Origin: an uncultured Oxalobacteraceae bacterium
GTDB taxonomy: Bacteria; Pseudomonadota; Gammaproteobacteria; Burkholderiales; Burkholderiaceae
DNA length: 6,051 nt
Direction of reading: 5' to 3'
NCBI GenBank assembly: GCA_946478765.1
Contig: CAMLDH010000243.1
Coordinates: 1-6,051 of the forward strand
Shown: positions 1-5,333 of the stretch, one piece after another
Position numbering within the stretch: position 1 is the first letter of the stretch
Layout of the letters: each line of letters opens with the position of its first letter
Made by a program: the position numbers and the translations under genes
Notes under the pieces: model-generated
Seen by the model: only the letters and a program-made list of their open reading frames with translations
What the model was told of the DNA's origin: nothing
Database searches by the model: none

Positions 1-173
1 AGCAGCCGCTTGCCGACGCGGTCGAACAAGCGCACCTTCAACATTCCCTCCAGCTCGTTCAATGCGGCGCTCGCGGCCGATTGCGACAGCGCGACCGACT
101 CGGCGGCCGCGGTCGTGCTGCCGGATTGGGCGACGGCGAGGAAGATCTGCAATTGTCTGAGCGTGAGGCGCAT
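1..173 (-). CDS. yeiE: LysR-type transcriptional regulator, YeiE-like (N-terminal part, cut by window edge)
   Basis: Reading leftward from the ATG at 173-171, the frame stays open to the window edge and gives 57 residues beginning [20 protein letters not shown]. This is the winged helix-turn-helix of a LysR regulator: the opening [10 protein letters not shown] helix, the recognition-helix region [15 protein letters not shown] (about 28-42) and the wing segment LFDRVGKRL. From memory of the E. coli protein, the SGSTT, LSQSA, SAAL, LEG and LFDRVGKRL blocks match YeiE closely. Gene order supports this, since in enterobacteria yeiE is also divergent from yeiH. LysR proteins bind DNA as dimers or tetramers and respond to a small ligand through a C-terminal domain, which lies outside the window. 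YeiE homologues have been linked to sulfite sensing; that ligand is only inferred here. The family is certain and the YeiE assignment is likely. Confidence 0.9.
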   Translation of the reverse strand, partial: MRLTLRQLQIFLAVAQSGSTTAAAESVALSQSAASAALNELEGMLKVRLFDRVGKRL

Positions 174-294
174 CGAATAAATCTACCTGTTAAATAGCTA
201 GATAATAGCAAAACAATTCGTTTTTCTTTTAAATTAAAAGGCCATAAAGTGCTGTGCATACGAACTCGCCGCAATGCCGGCGCAAAGAATAATC
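174..294. promoter_or_regulatory. Divergent yeiE-yeiH control region with two candidate operator dyads
   Basis: This 121-bp AT-rich gap separates the two divergent genes and should hold both promoters and the LysR binding sites. Two dyads are visible. GCTA-GATAA-TAGC lies at 197-209 (4-bp arms, 5-bp centre). A perfect 15-bp palindrome, CTTTTAAATTAAAAG, lies at 226-240 (7-bp arms around one central base). LysR proteins typically bind a T-N11-A dyad between themselves and their target, so either could be a site. The sequence is so AT-rich that small dyads also arise by chance. I could not identify a convincing -35/-10 pair in either direction. Confidence 0.5.
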
Positions 295-1386
295 ATGAAT
301 GCATCCGATTTGACGGCCCCGGTCCGTGCGGTACCCGCGATCAGAATTTCCGGGCTGCGCCGCCTTGCACAACTGTTGCCGGGTCTGTTTCTCTGCGCGC
401 TTGCGGCAGGCGTTGCGGTCGAGGCCGGCAAGCTGGAATGGATGCAAGCGCACGGCTTGAGCGGGCTGACGATCGCGATCGTGCTTGGCATGCTGCTCGG
501 AAATACTTTATGCGCAAACCTGCCATCTATCGATGACGGCATCGCGTTCGCCAAACAACACCTGCTGCGTGCGGGCATCATCCTGTACGGCGTGCGTCTC
601 ACGTTTCAGGATATCGGCCATGTCGGCATGGCAGGCGTGGCGATCGATGCAGTGGTGCTGGCGTCTACCTTTGCGCTCGCACTGGTGCTGGGGCTGCGGG
701 TCTTCAAGCTCGATCGCGCTACCGTTTTCCTGATCGGCGCGGGCAGCTCGATTTGCGGCGCCGCGGCTATCATGGCAACCGAGCCGGTGGTGCGCGCGCG
801 CGCCGAGCAGGTCGCGGTAGCGGTGGCGACTGTCGTCGTATTCGGTTCGCTCGCGATTTTCCTGTATCCGGCGCTGTATCAATTTTGCGTGCAGTCGCAG
901 GGGCTGTCGATCACGCCGCAAAGCTTCGGCATCTATACCGGATCGACCGTGCATGAAGTGGCGCAGGTGGTCGCCGCCGGCCGTTCCATCAGTGACGAGG
1001 CGGCCAACACCGCCGTCATTGCGAAGATGGTGCGGGTGATGATGCTGGCGCCGTTTCTGGTGATTCTGTCGATGGGCATTGCACGCGGCAAGACTGCCGT
1101 ATTCAGCGCAACGCGTGTGGCTGTTCCCTGGTTCGCGTTTGCGTTCATTGGCGTGGTCGCATTGCATTCATGGACCCGCTTGCCGCGTCCGGTACTGGCC
1201 GTCGCTATTGACGCGGACACACTGTTGCTGGCGATGGCGATGACGGCGCTCGGGTTGACCACGCGCGTCGCGGCGGTGCGGCGTGCCGGCGTCAAGCCGC
1301 TGGCGCTGGGTGCGCTGTTGGCGGCATGGCTGGTCGTCGGCGGCGCGGCGATCAATTACGTCGGACTCGCGTTGCTTGGGCAATAG
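295..1386 (+). CDS. yeiH: YeiH family putative sulfate (sulfur oxyanion) export membrane protein
   Basis: The 363-residue product is strongly hydrophobic, with about ten candidate membrane segments (roughly residues 25-43, 56-72, 92-103, 111-133, 146-160, 172-196, 245-264, 276-290, 306-322 and 336-359). It matches the YeiH/UPF0324 family, classed as putative sulfate exporters, over its whole length. Conserved blocks are AKQHLLRAGIILYG (86-99), IGAGSSICGAAAIMATEPVV (147-166), FGIYTGSTVHEVAQVVAAG (211-229), VRVMMLAPFL (246-255), LLAMAMTALGLTT (311-323) and WLVVGGAAINYV (345-356). E. coli YeiH is about 349 residues, so this is full length. Transport of sulfate or sulfite has not been firmly shown for this branch. 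The start is uncertain: the ATG at 295 has a weak purine-rich stretch (AAAGAA, 284-289) upstream, while an in-frame ATG at 274 has none and would add seven residues. The divergent YeiE-like gene is the probable regulator. Confidence 0.93.
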   Translation: MNASDLTAPVRAVPAIRISGLRRLAQLLPGLFLCALAAGVAVEAGKLEWMQAHGLSGLTIAIVLGMLLGNTLCANLPSIDDGIAFAKQHLLRAGIILYGVRLTFQDIGHVGMAGVAIDAVVLASTFALALVLGLRVFKLDRATVFLIGAGSSICGAAAIMATEPVVRARAEQVAVAVATVVVFGSLAIFLYPALYQFCVQSQGLSITPQSFGIYTGSTVHEVAQVVAAGRSISDEAANTAVIAKMVRVMMLAPFLVILSMGIARGKTAVFSATRVAVPWFAFAFIGVVALHSWTRLPRPVLAVAIDADTLLLAMAMTALGLTTRVAAVRRAGVKPLALGALLAAWLVVGGAAINYVGLALLGQ

Positions 1387-1477
1387 AGCGGTTATATCGT
1401 GCCAGACCTTCGCCACAAGCTTGGACGTTCCATCGCTTTGCGCAAAAGGCAAAAATTTTTTAGGCGCGTAAAACGGC

Positions 1478-3988
1478 TCAATGGAGCCAGGCAGTCCCGA
1501 CGAGCATTTGCTCGAATTCTCCAGCGGGCAAGGGCTGAGAAAAAAGAAAGCCTTGCGCCATGTCACAGCCTGCCGTGGTCAACAGTGCCATTTGGCCGGG
1601 CGTTTCGATGCCTTCCGCGATGACCTGCAGTCCCAGTTTATGCGCCATCACGATCATCGATTCCGTAATCGTCCGGTTCGTCTGGTCCGTCTCGATGTCG
1701 CTGACAAACGATCGGTCTATTTTGAGGTAGTCGATCGCAAATTTCTTCAGGCAGGCCATGGACGAGCAGCCCGTGCCAAAGTCGTCGATCGCGAGCTGAA
1801 TGCCGGCATTGTGGTATTGAATCAGCTTGTTGGTGACGACCGGTGACGCATGCAAGAGAATGCCTTCTGTCAGTTCGATCGAAATGCTTCCCGGCGGTAG
1901 ATCCAGTCGATCCAGATAATGCAACCAGTCCGCATCCTCCTGGTCGGAGAGAAATTGAATGGAAGACTTGTTCACGCCAATTTGAAACGGTTTGCCAAGT
2001 AGCCGGCTCCAGCGCTTCGCGCATAACGCCGCCTCGCAAAACACCCAATTTCCAATGTCGTTGATGATGCCGGATTCCTCCGCAAGCGGAATGAACCGGG
2101 AGGGTTCTATCAGACCGAGCCGCGGATGATGCCACCGCAGCAGCGCCTCTGCCTTGACGACTTTTCCGCCTTTCAGCTCCACGAGGGGCTGATAATAAAC
2201 TTGCAGTTGACCAGCGCCAAGCGCGCCGTGCAATTCGTTGGACAACGTCAAGCGCAGATGCGCTGCCTCATCCATTGAACGCGTAAAGTAGCTGAACTGC
2301 GCCTTGCCCGCATGTTTGGCCGCATACATGGCTTGATCCGCCTTCCGGATCAATTCTTCGCAAGTGCTGCCATCAGCCGGATAGATGGCGATGCCTACGC
2401 TGCCGGATATGTAGGCGCATTCCTTATTCAACGAGAACGGATCCGCCAATGTGCCCAGTATTTTTCGCACAACCTGCTCAGCGTGATCGGGGGAATCGAG
2501 TTCGCCCAAAATCACCGTAAATTCATCGCCACCCAAGCGCGCGACGGTGTCGGTCTTCCGGACGCAGCGTTTGATTCGGTCCGCCGCCTGACAGAGCAAC
2601 AGGTCGCCCGCGTCATGGCCGAGCAGATCGTTGACTTGCTTGAAGCGGTCCAGGTCGATAAACAACAATCCCAACGGATGGCCGTGGCGGCCGGCCTTCT
2701 GGACCTCCCAATCCAGTCGGTCGCGAAACATGCGGCGGTTCGGCAATCCGGTCAAGGCATCGAAGTTGGCATGGCGCCAGACCAGTTCGTCCGCCTGCTT
2801 TCGCTGCGAGATGTCGGTCAGCAGTCCCGTCATGCGCAGCGGCACGCCATTGCTCGCGCGCGCCACTACCACGCCGCGCGAGAATACCCATTTCCATTCA
2901 CCGTTTTGGCAACGCATGCGGTATTCGCAGTGATAGGACGGCGCTCGGCCTTCAAGGCAATCATCCAGTGCCGCGTCCATATGCGGCAGATCCTCGACAT
3001 GAATGTGCCGGCGCCATTGCGTTGCATCTTCCAGATGAACATGCGCGCCGTATCCAAGCATTTCCATGAGTGGCGCGGACACGATCATGCGGTCCGTTGT
3101 CACATCCCAGTCCCAGACGCCATCGCCGCTGCCGTGAATCGCGAGCTGCAAGCGTTCATTGGAAACCCGCAGCGCTTCCTGTATCCGCAGACGTTCCGAA
3201 ATGTCGTTGAACAGAATCGCCACCAGGTAGGCGTCAGGCTCTCCGACACGGAACGCGAATACTTCATACACACGATCGCCCAGCGTTGTTGCCACGTTTT
3301 CGAAGCGAACGGATTCGCCGGTGAGCGCCACCTTGCCGTACCTATCGAACCAGTGTTGTTCATGTGCGGGACTGATGTCACGCATCCATTTGCCTGCCGC
3401 ATCGCCCAATCCCGTATGCCGCTCGAAAGCGGGGTTGACCTCGACGAATCGATAGTCGATGGGGTGTTGTTGCTCGTCAAACTTGAGTTCCACGGTGCAA
3501 AAGCCGACGTCAATGGATTCAAACAGGTTGCGGTAGCGCGCTTCGCTTTCGCGTAATGCTTTCTCCGCCCGCTTGCGCTGGCCGATGTCGCGTGCCAATA
3601 CCTGAATGGCCGGTTTGCCTTCCCATTTGGTCAGGCCGGAGGCGACTTCGATATCGATGAGAGAGCCGTCGCGGCGCCGCCACTTCTGCTCGACCAGCGG
3701 GAGCACTGATTCGTGTTGCCTCAGATACGAGATTCGCTCGCGTAGCTGCGCATGATAATCGGGATGAACAATATCAAATAACGACAAATCGAGCAGATCA
3801 TTGAGGTCAGCCACGCCAAGAAGGCGGGCCGCGACAGCGTTTGCATAGCGGATGCATCCATCGATACTGACAAAGATGGCATCCGGGCTTAAATCGGCCA
3901 GCCGGCGAAAGCCGATGTCGCTCGCCGGCTCGATCGTGTTGATGATGATGCCTGTGATACGTCTGTTCGTGGCATCTGGCTCCTGCAT
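1478..3988 (-). CDS. Soluble PAS-PAS-PAS-GGDEF-EAL cyclic-di-GMP synthase/phosphodiesterase
   Basis: The 836-residue protein has no signal peptide or membrane segment, so it is probably cytoplasmic. Three PAS-like sensor domains lie at about 25-140, 148-270 and 277-400; each ends in the typical linker (ARDIGQRKRAE, FNDISERLRIQ, LTDISQRKQAD). The GGDEF domain spans about 405-570: FDALTGLPNRR at 409-419, the active site GGDEF at 486-490, and the inhibitory RxxD site RKTD at 477-480, five residues upstream as in classical enzymes. The EAL domain spans about 580-830: EALLRW at 614-619, Asn673, ELTE at 705-708, DDFGTG at 735-740, Lys756, AEGIET at 791-796 and Gln812. These match the metal- and substrate-binding residues of active phosphodiesterases. 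It should make and/or degrade cyclic-di-GMP according to a signal sensed by the PAS domains; ligand and net direction cannot be read from sequence. One small oddity is Cys741 where many EAL proteins have Tyr (DFGTGYSSL). The start is supported by GGAAG six bases upstream of the ATG. Confidence 0.95.
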   Translation of the reverse strand: MQEPDATNRRITGIIINTIEPASDIGFRRLADLSPDAIFVSIDGCIRYANAVAARLLGVADLNDLLDLSLFDIVHPDYHAQLRERISYLRQHESVLPLVEQKWRRRDGSLIDIEVASGLTKWEGKPAIQVLARDIGQRKRAEKALRESEARYRNLFESIDVGFCTVELKFDEQQHPIDYRFVEVNPAFERHTGLGDAAGKWMRDISPAHEQHWFDRYGKVALTGESVRFENVATTLGDRVYEVFAFRVGEPDAYLVAILFNDISERLRIQEALRVSNERLQLAIHGSGDGVWDWDVTTDRMIVSAPLMEMLGYGAHVHLEDATQWRRHIHVEDLPHMDAALDDCLEGRAPSYHCEYRMRCQNGEWKWVFSRGVVVARASNGVPLRMTGLLTDISQRKQADELVWRHANFDALTGLPNRRMFRDRLDWEVQKAGRHGHPLGLLFIDLDRFKQVNDLLGHDAGDLLLCQAADRIKRCVRKTDTVARLGGDEFTVILGELDSPDHAEQVVRKILGTLADPFSLNKECAYISGSVGIAIYPADGSTCEELIRKADQAMYAAKHAGKAQFSYFTRSMDEAAHLRLTLSNELHGALGAGQLQVYYQPLVELKGGKVVKAEALLRWHHPRLGLIEPSRFIPLAEESGIINDIGNWVFCEAALCAKRWSRLLGKPFQIGVNKSSIQFLSDQEDADWLHYLDRLDLPPGSISIELTEGILLHASPVVTNKLIQYHNAGIQLAIDDFGTGCSSMACLKKFAIDYLKIDRSFVSDIETDQTNRTITESMIVMAHKLGLQVIAEGIETPGQMALLTTAGCDMAQGFLFSQPLPAGEFEQMLVGTAWLH

Positions 3989-3994
3989 ATATTT

Positions 3995-3999
3995 CTTCC
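3995..3999 (-). promoter_or_regulatory. Ribosome binding site of the GGDEF-EAL gene
   Basis: On the minus strand GGAAG lies six bases before the ATG at 3988-3986. It is the best Shine-Dalgarno match in the area and fixes the start of the 836-residue product. Confidence 0.7.
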
Positions 4000-4064
4000 G
4001 GTGATACAGCTGCTCGGACGCAACTGATTTTTACCCGTCCACGGCATTTGCGGGCGCCAGCAGC

Positions 4065-4092
4065 GTTATAAACCTACTCCATTTGGACTCAA
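4065..4092 (-). promoter_or_regulatory. Candidate sigma-70 promoter of the GGDEF-EAL gene
   Basis: On the minus strand, TTGAGT (4092-4087) is followed after 16 bases by TATAAC (4070-4065). That is 4 of 6 and 5 of 6 matches to the -35 and -10 consensus with near-optimal spacing. Transcription would begin near 4058, leaving a leader of about 70 bases before the ATG. A short dyad, GCTGT-N5-ACAGC (4116-4130), sits about 24 bp upstream of the -35 and could be an activator or repressor site; this part is weak. The promoter was recognised by eye only. Confidence 0.5.
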
Positions 4093-4230
4093 GTGACAGT
4101 AGTTTTAATCTTCATGCTGTTGTTGACAGCGCAAGGGAGTGAAGGTTGCATCACAAAATCATCTCCGTTGGACATTGAAATAGTTAAAGGTTTTGCGCCG
4201 TGCATTCGTTGAGTCTGGCCGAAATGCAAG

Positions 4231-4521
4231 TTGAATGTCCAGGAACAACACAAGCTTCGATCTGCCTGCATCTGCTTCGGTCAAACCTTGTGCGGCGCGT
4301 TAGGAAATGCAGACTCCCTCCCTGGCTCACGCAGGAGCGGGTATGACAAAAGCTTTTCGACCACCAGCGTATCTTGTCAGCCAGGTTTATGCTGCGATGT
4401 AAGCTCTGGACGGGGAAGCTATTACGACGAGGGTATTACCTCCACCGAAGATAACGTGCCGGGCTGCTGCGGCAAGCCTGCCGTCTTCGTCGTCTTCGGT
4501 GGATTGGACTTCATGCTCTGA
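4231..4521 (+). CDS. Doubtful small cysteine-rich reading frame
   Basis: A 96-residue frame starts at an ATG directly after an in-frame stop and ends at TGA 4519-4521. The product has eight cysteines, including two CC pairs (in QPGLCCDV and VPGCCGKP), and a hydrophobic end (AVFVVFGGLDFML). There is no Shine-Dalgarno sequence, no signal peptide and no family I recognise. Codon use looks fairly gene-like only in the last third, where third positions are GC-rich (from about GAA GAT AAC onward). That could mark the decayed end of an older gene. A frame of this length is not rare by chance in GC-rich DNA, so I rate it as more likely not a gene. Confidence 0.15.
   Translation: MNVQEQHKLRSACICFGQTLCGALGNADSLPGSRRSGYDKSFSTTSVSCQPGLCCDVSSGRGSYYDEGITSTEDNVPGCCGKPAVFVVFGGLDFML
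4441..4503. repeat. 11-bp perfect inverted repeat with 41-bp spacer
   Basis: TCCACCGAAGA (4441-4451) is exactly reverse-complemented as TCTTCGGTGGA (4493-4503). Allowing two mismatches, the arms extend inward to 16 bp (ACG/CGT). The spacer has its own short pairing segment, GCCG/CGGC. As RNA it would fold into a long branched hairpin, but no T-run follows on either strand, so it is not a standard intrinsic terminator. It lies 58 bp beyond the stop codon of the minus-strand exported-protein gene and could form part of that transcript's 3' end. Confidence 0.5.
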
Positions 4522-4537
4522 TCGGATATTGATCAGA
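4517..4537. repeat. 7-bp inverted repeat downstream of the exported-protein gene
   Basis: TCTGATC (4517-4523) pairs with GATCAGA (4531-4537) around a 7-base loop, GGATATT. It lies 23 bp past the stop codon of the minus-strand gene ending at 4561, the place for a 3' hairpin. There is no U-tract after it on the minus strand, so termination here would be atypical. It may instead be an RNA-stabilising hairpin or a chance dyad. Confidence 0.4.
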
Positions 4538-4560
4538 CTCATCCGAAGAGCGCCTTGGTG

Positions 4561-4983
4561 TTACTTTCCCATCGGGTTTGCTCCTGCTCCACCACCACCT
4601 CCACCTGCTCCGCCTCCACCACTCGGCGTTCCAGGCGCTGGTGTTCCAGGCGCTGGTGTTCCAGGAGCCGGGGCCGCGCTGGGTACGGGTTGCGCAGTAC
4701 AAGTAAATGTTTGGGCTCCACCTCCGCCTCCACCGGTTCCAGACTGGGAACACAAGACGACCTGATTTTTGGCCGTATCGATAAACCATGCCGAGTTGGT
4801 GCTTTGGCCGCCCGTGCCGCTGGTACTGCCAAACAGCGCTATGTACGGAGCCTGCCCGGTTGATGGCGTCGGCGTTGGTGTCGGGGTCGGCGTCGGGGTC
4901 GGCGTTTGGGCGAGAGTGACGGAAGCTGGAATTGCCAGTGTTGCGAGTAAGAGAGATAAGGATTTCACGTTTAAGGATTTCAT
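4561..4983 (-). CDS. Exported low-complexity protein with Thr-Pro and PGTPA repeats and Gly-rich tail
   Basis: The 140-residue product begins with a clear signal peptide: MKSLNVKS, then hydrophobic LSLLLATLAIPA, with likely cleavage after SVTLA (residue 25). Seven Thr-Pro pairs follow (27-40), then a short ordered-looking segment (43-100) with the core SAWFIDTAKNQVVLC (64-78) and TFTC (92-95). Its two cysteines (78 and 95) flank a run of six glycines and could form a disulfide in the periplasm. The C-terminus has three PGTPA-type repeats (about 107-121) and a Gly/Ala tail. The TP tract looks like a flexible linker. I do not recognise a named family and assign no function. The ATG at 4983 is chosen because GGAGG lies five bases upstream; an upstream in-frame TTG (4995) overlaps that site and is unlikely. 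It is transcribed alone as far as can be seen. Confidence 0.8.
   Translation of the reverse strand: MKSLNVKSLSLLLATLAIPASVTLAQTPTPTPTPTPTPTPSTGQAPYIALFGSTSGTGGQSTNSAWFIDTAKNQVVLCSQSGTGGGGGGAQTFTCTAQPVPSAAPAPGTPAPGTPAPGTPSGGGGAGGGGGGAGANPMGK
4625..4669 (-). repeat. Three tandem 15-bp units encoding PGTPA
   Basis: Three in-frame units, GGTGTTCCAGGCGCT and close variants on the plus strand, lie at 4625-4639, 4640-4654 and 4655-4669. Units 1 and 2 differ by one base and unit 3 diverges only at its end. Such near-identity suggests recent slippage expansion, so copy number may vary between strains without breaking the frame. Confidence 0.85.
4865..4906 (-). repeat. Seven hexamer units encoding the Thr-Pro tract
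   Basis: Seven 6-bp units (GGCGTC, GGTGTC, GGGGTC and variants on the plus strand) encode seven consecutive Thr-Pro pairs just after the signal peptide. Wobble positions vary (ACG, ACC and ACA for Thr; CCG and CCA for Pro). The tract is therefore not a fresh expansion, and the amino-acid pattern seems to be kept by selection. Confidence 0.85.
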
Positions 4984-4988
4984 GTTCG

Positions 4989-4993
4989 CCTCC
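4989..4993 (-). promoter_or_regulatory. Ribosome binding site of the exported-protein gene
   Basis: GGAGG on the minus strand lies five bases before the ATG at 4983-4981. This strong match selects that ATG over the in-frame TTG at 4995 and favours the minus strand over the proline-rich plus-strand frames in the same region. Confidence 0.85.
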
Positions 4994-5080
4994 AAATTAG
5001 TTAGAACATAAATCCCATTTTGGCGAGCGCATCGAGAAGATCAATGCGAGTTTGGAAAGGCTGCTGCACTTTGGTGAGAA

Positions 5081-5118
5081 ATGCATATATCGTTTGATGC
5101 ATCTCTGATCTCATGCAT
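5081..5118. repeat. Three ATGCAT palindromes at exact 16-bp spacing
   Basis: ATGCAT occurs at 5081-5086, 5097-5102 and 5113-5118, each start 16 bp after the last; the 10-bp spacers are not alike. The first and third copies extend to ATGCATAT. They lie 98-136 bp upstream of the exported-protein start (minus strand) and about 215-250 bp upstream of the SRAP gene (plus strand), within the shared divergent control region. A cooperative DNA-binding protein is one explanation; chance is another. Confidence 0.55.
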
Positions 5119-5230
5119 ATTTTTGAACGATTTGAATCAACCTTGCACGATTCCTAATCGCTTATCAGTGCAAACGTACTGCTTGAAGGAGCGCCGATTG
5201 CGCCTTGGCCCGTGGAAACCGATTCGAGCG

Positions 5231-5258
5231 GCGTCAATACGTCAGCGTCAATACGTCA
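5231..5258. repeat. Perfect 14-bp tandem duplication
   Basis: GCGTCAATACGTCA occurs twice back to back (5231-5244 and 5245-5258). Each unit contains CGTCA twice, giving four direct half-sites beginning at 5232, 5240, 5246 and 5254. It lies 76-103 bp upstream of the SRAP start, a position suited to an upstream activator site. A neutral slippage duplication is the alternative. Confidence 0.7.
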
Positions 5259-5333
5259 CGTTGAGAATTTTGCTCGTTTATCAATGTCAAAAGACTTTTA
5301 CCTTGCCGCTATTTTTAAGCCTTCAAAAAAATC

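Larger units (their letters stand above)
3989..4560. other. 572-bp intergenic stretch without a convincing gene
   Basis: This gap lies between two minus-strand genes. Its left part holds the promoter and leader of the GGDEF-EAL gene. Its right part holds two inverted repeats (4441-4503 and 4517-4537) and a doubtful plus-strand cysteine-rich frame (4231-4521). The middle, about 4131-4230, shows nothing I can name. I looked for cyclic-di-GMP riboswitch hallmarks because of the neighbouring enzyme and found no good match. The length and the separate promoter argue against the two flanking genes forming one operon. Confidence 0.6.
4984..5333. promoter_or_regulatory. 350-bp divergent control region of the exported-protein and SRAP genes
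   Basis: The two flanking genes are transcribed away from each other, so this gap should hold both promoters. Visible contents are the strong ribosome binding site at 4989-4993, the ATGCAT triplet at 5081-5118, and the 14-bp duplication at 5231-5258. A weak hairpin (GCGC-CGATT-GCGC core) lies at 5191-5203. No -35/-10 pair was good enough to name on either strand. The reading frames that cross this gap lack start signals and recognisable products. Confidence 0.5.

Noticed and set aside
1387..1477. Possible bidirectional terminator between yeiH and the GGDEF-EAL gene (CTTT-GCGCA-AAAG at about 1437-1449, with T6 at 1456-1461)
   Set aside because: The genes converge, so a terminator is expected. 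But the stem is only four mostly A-T pairs and is separated from the T-run, too weak to annotate.
2312..3556. A 414-residue open frame on the plus strand
   Set aside because: It lies wholly antisense to the PAS-GGDEF-EAL gene, whose domain motifs are unmistakable. It shows no recognisable domain or ribosome binding site and is a frame shadow of GC-rich coding DNA.
4240..4360. Partial resemblance to a cyclic-di-GMP riboswitch (CGCACAAGG on the minus strand, CACGCAGGAGCGGG on the plus strand)
   Set aside because: The conserved core, including the GGGACGCAAAGC-type segment, is absent. The region also lies outside the predicted leader of the GGDEF-EAL gene.
4307..4402. 31-residue plus-strand frame starting MQTPSLAHAG, with AGGA upstream
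   Set aside because: It is too short, lacks any recognisable feature and overlaps another doubtful frame. The AGGA-ATG spacing is also too tight.
4499..4863. Proline- and cysteine-rich plus-strand frames opposite the exported-protein gene
   Set aside because: They are the antisense reading of the Gly/Pro/Thr repeats. The minus-strand frame has the signal peptide and the strong GGAGG site.
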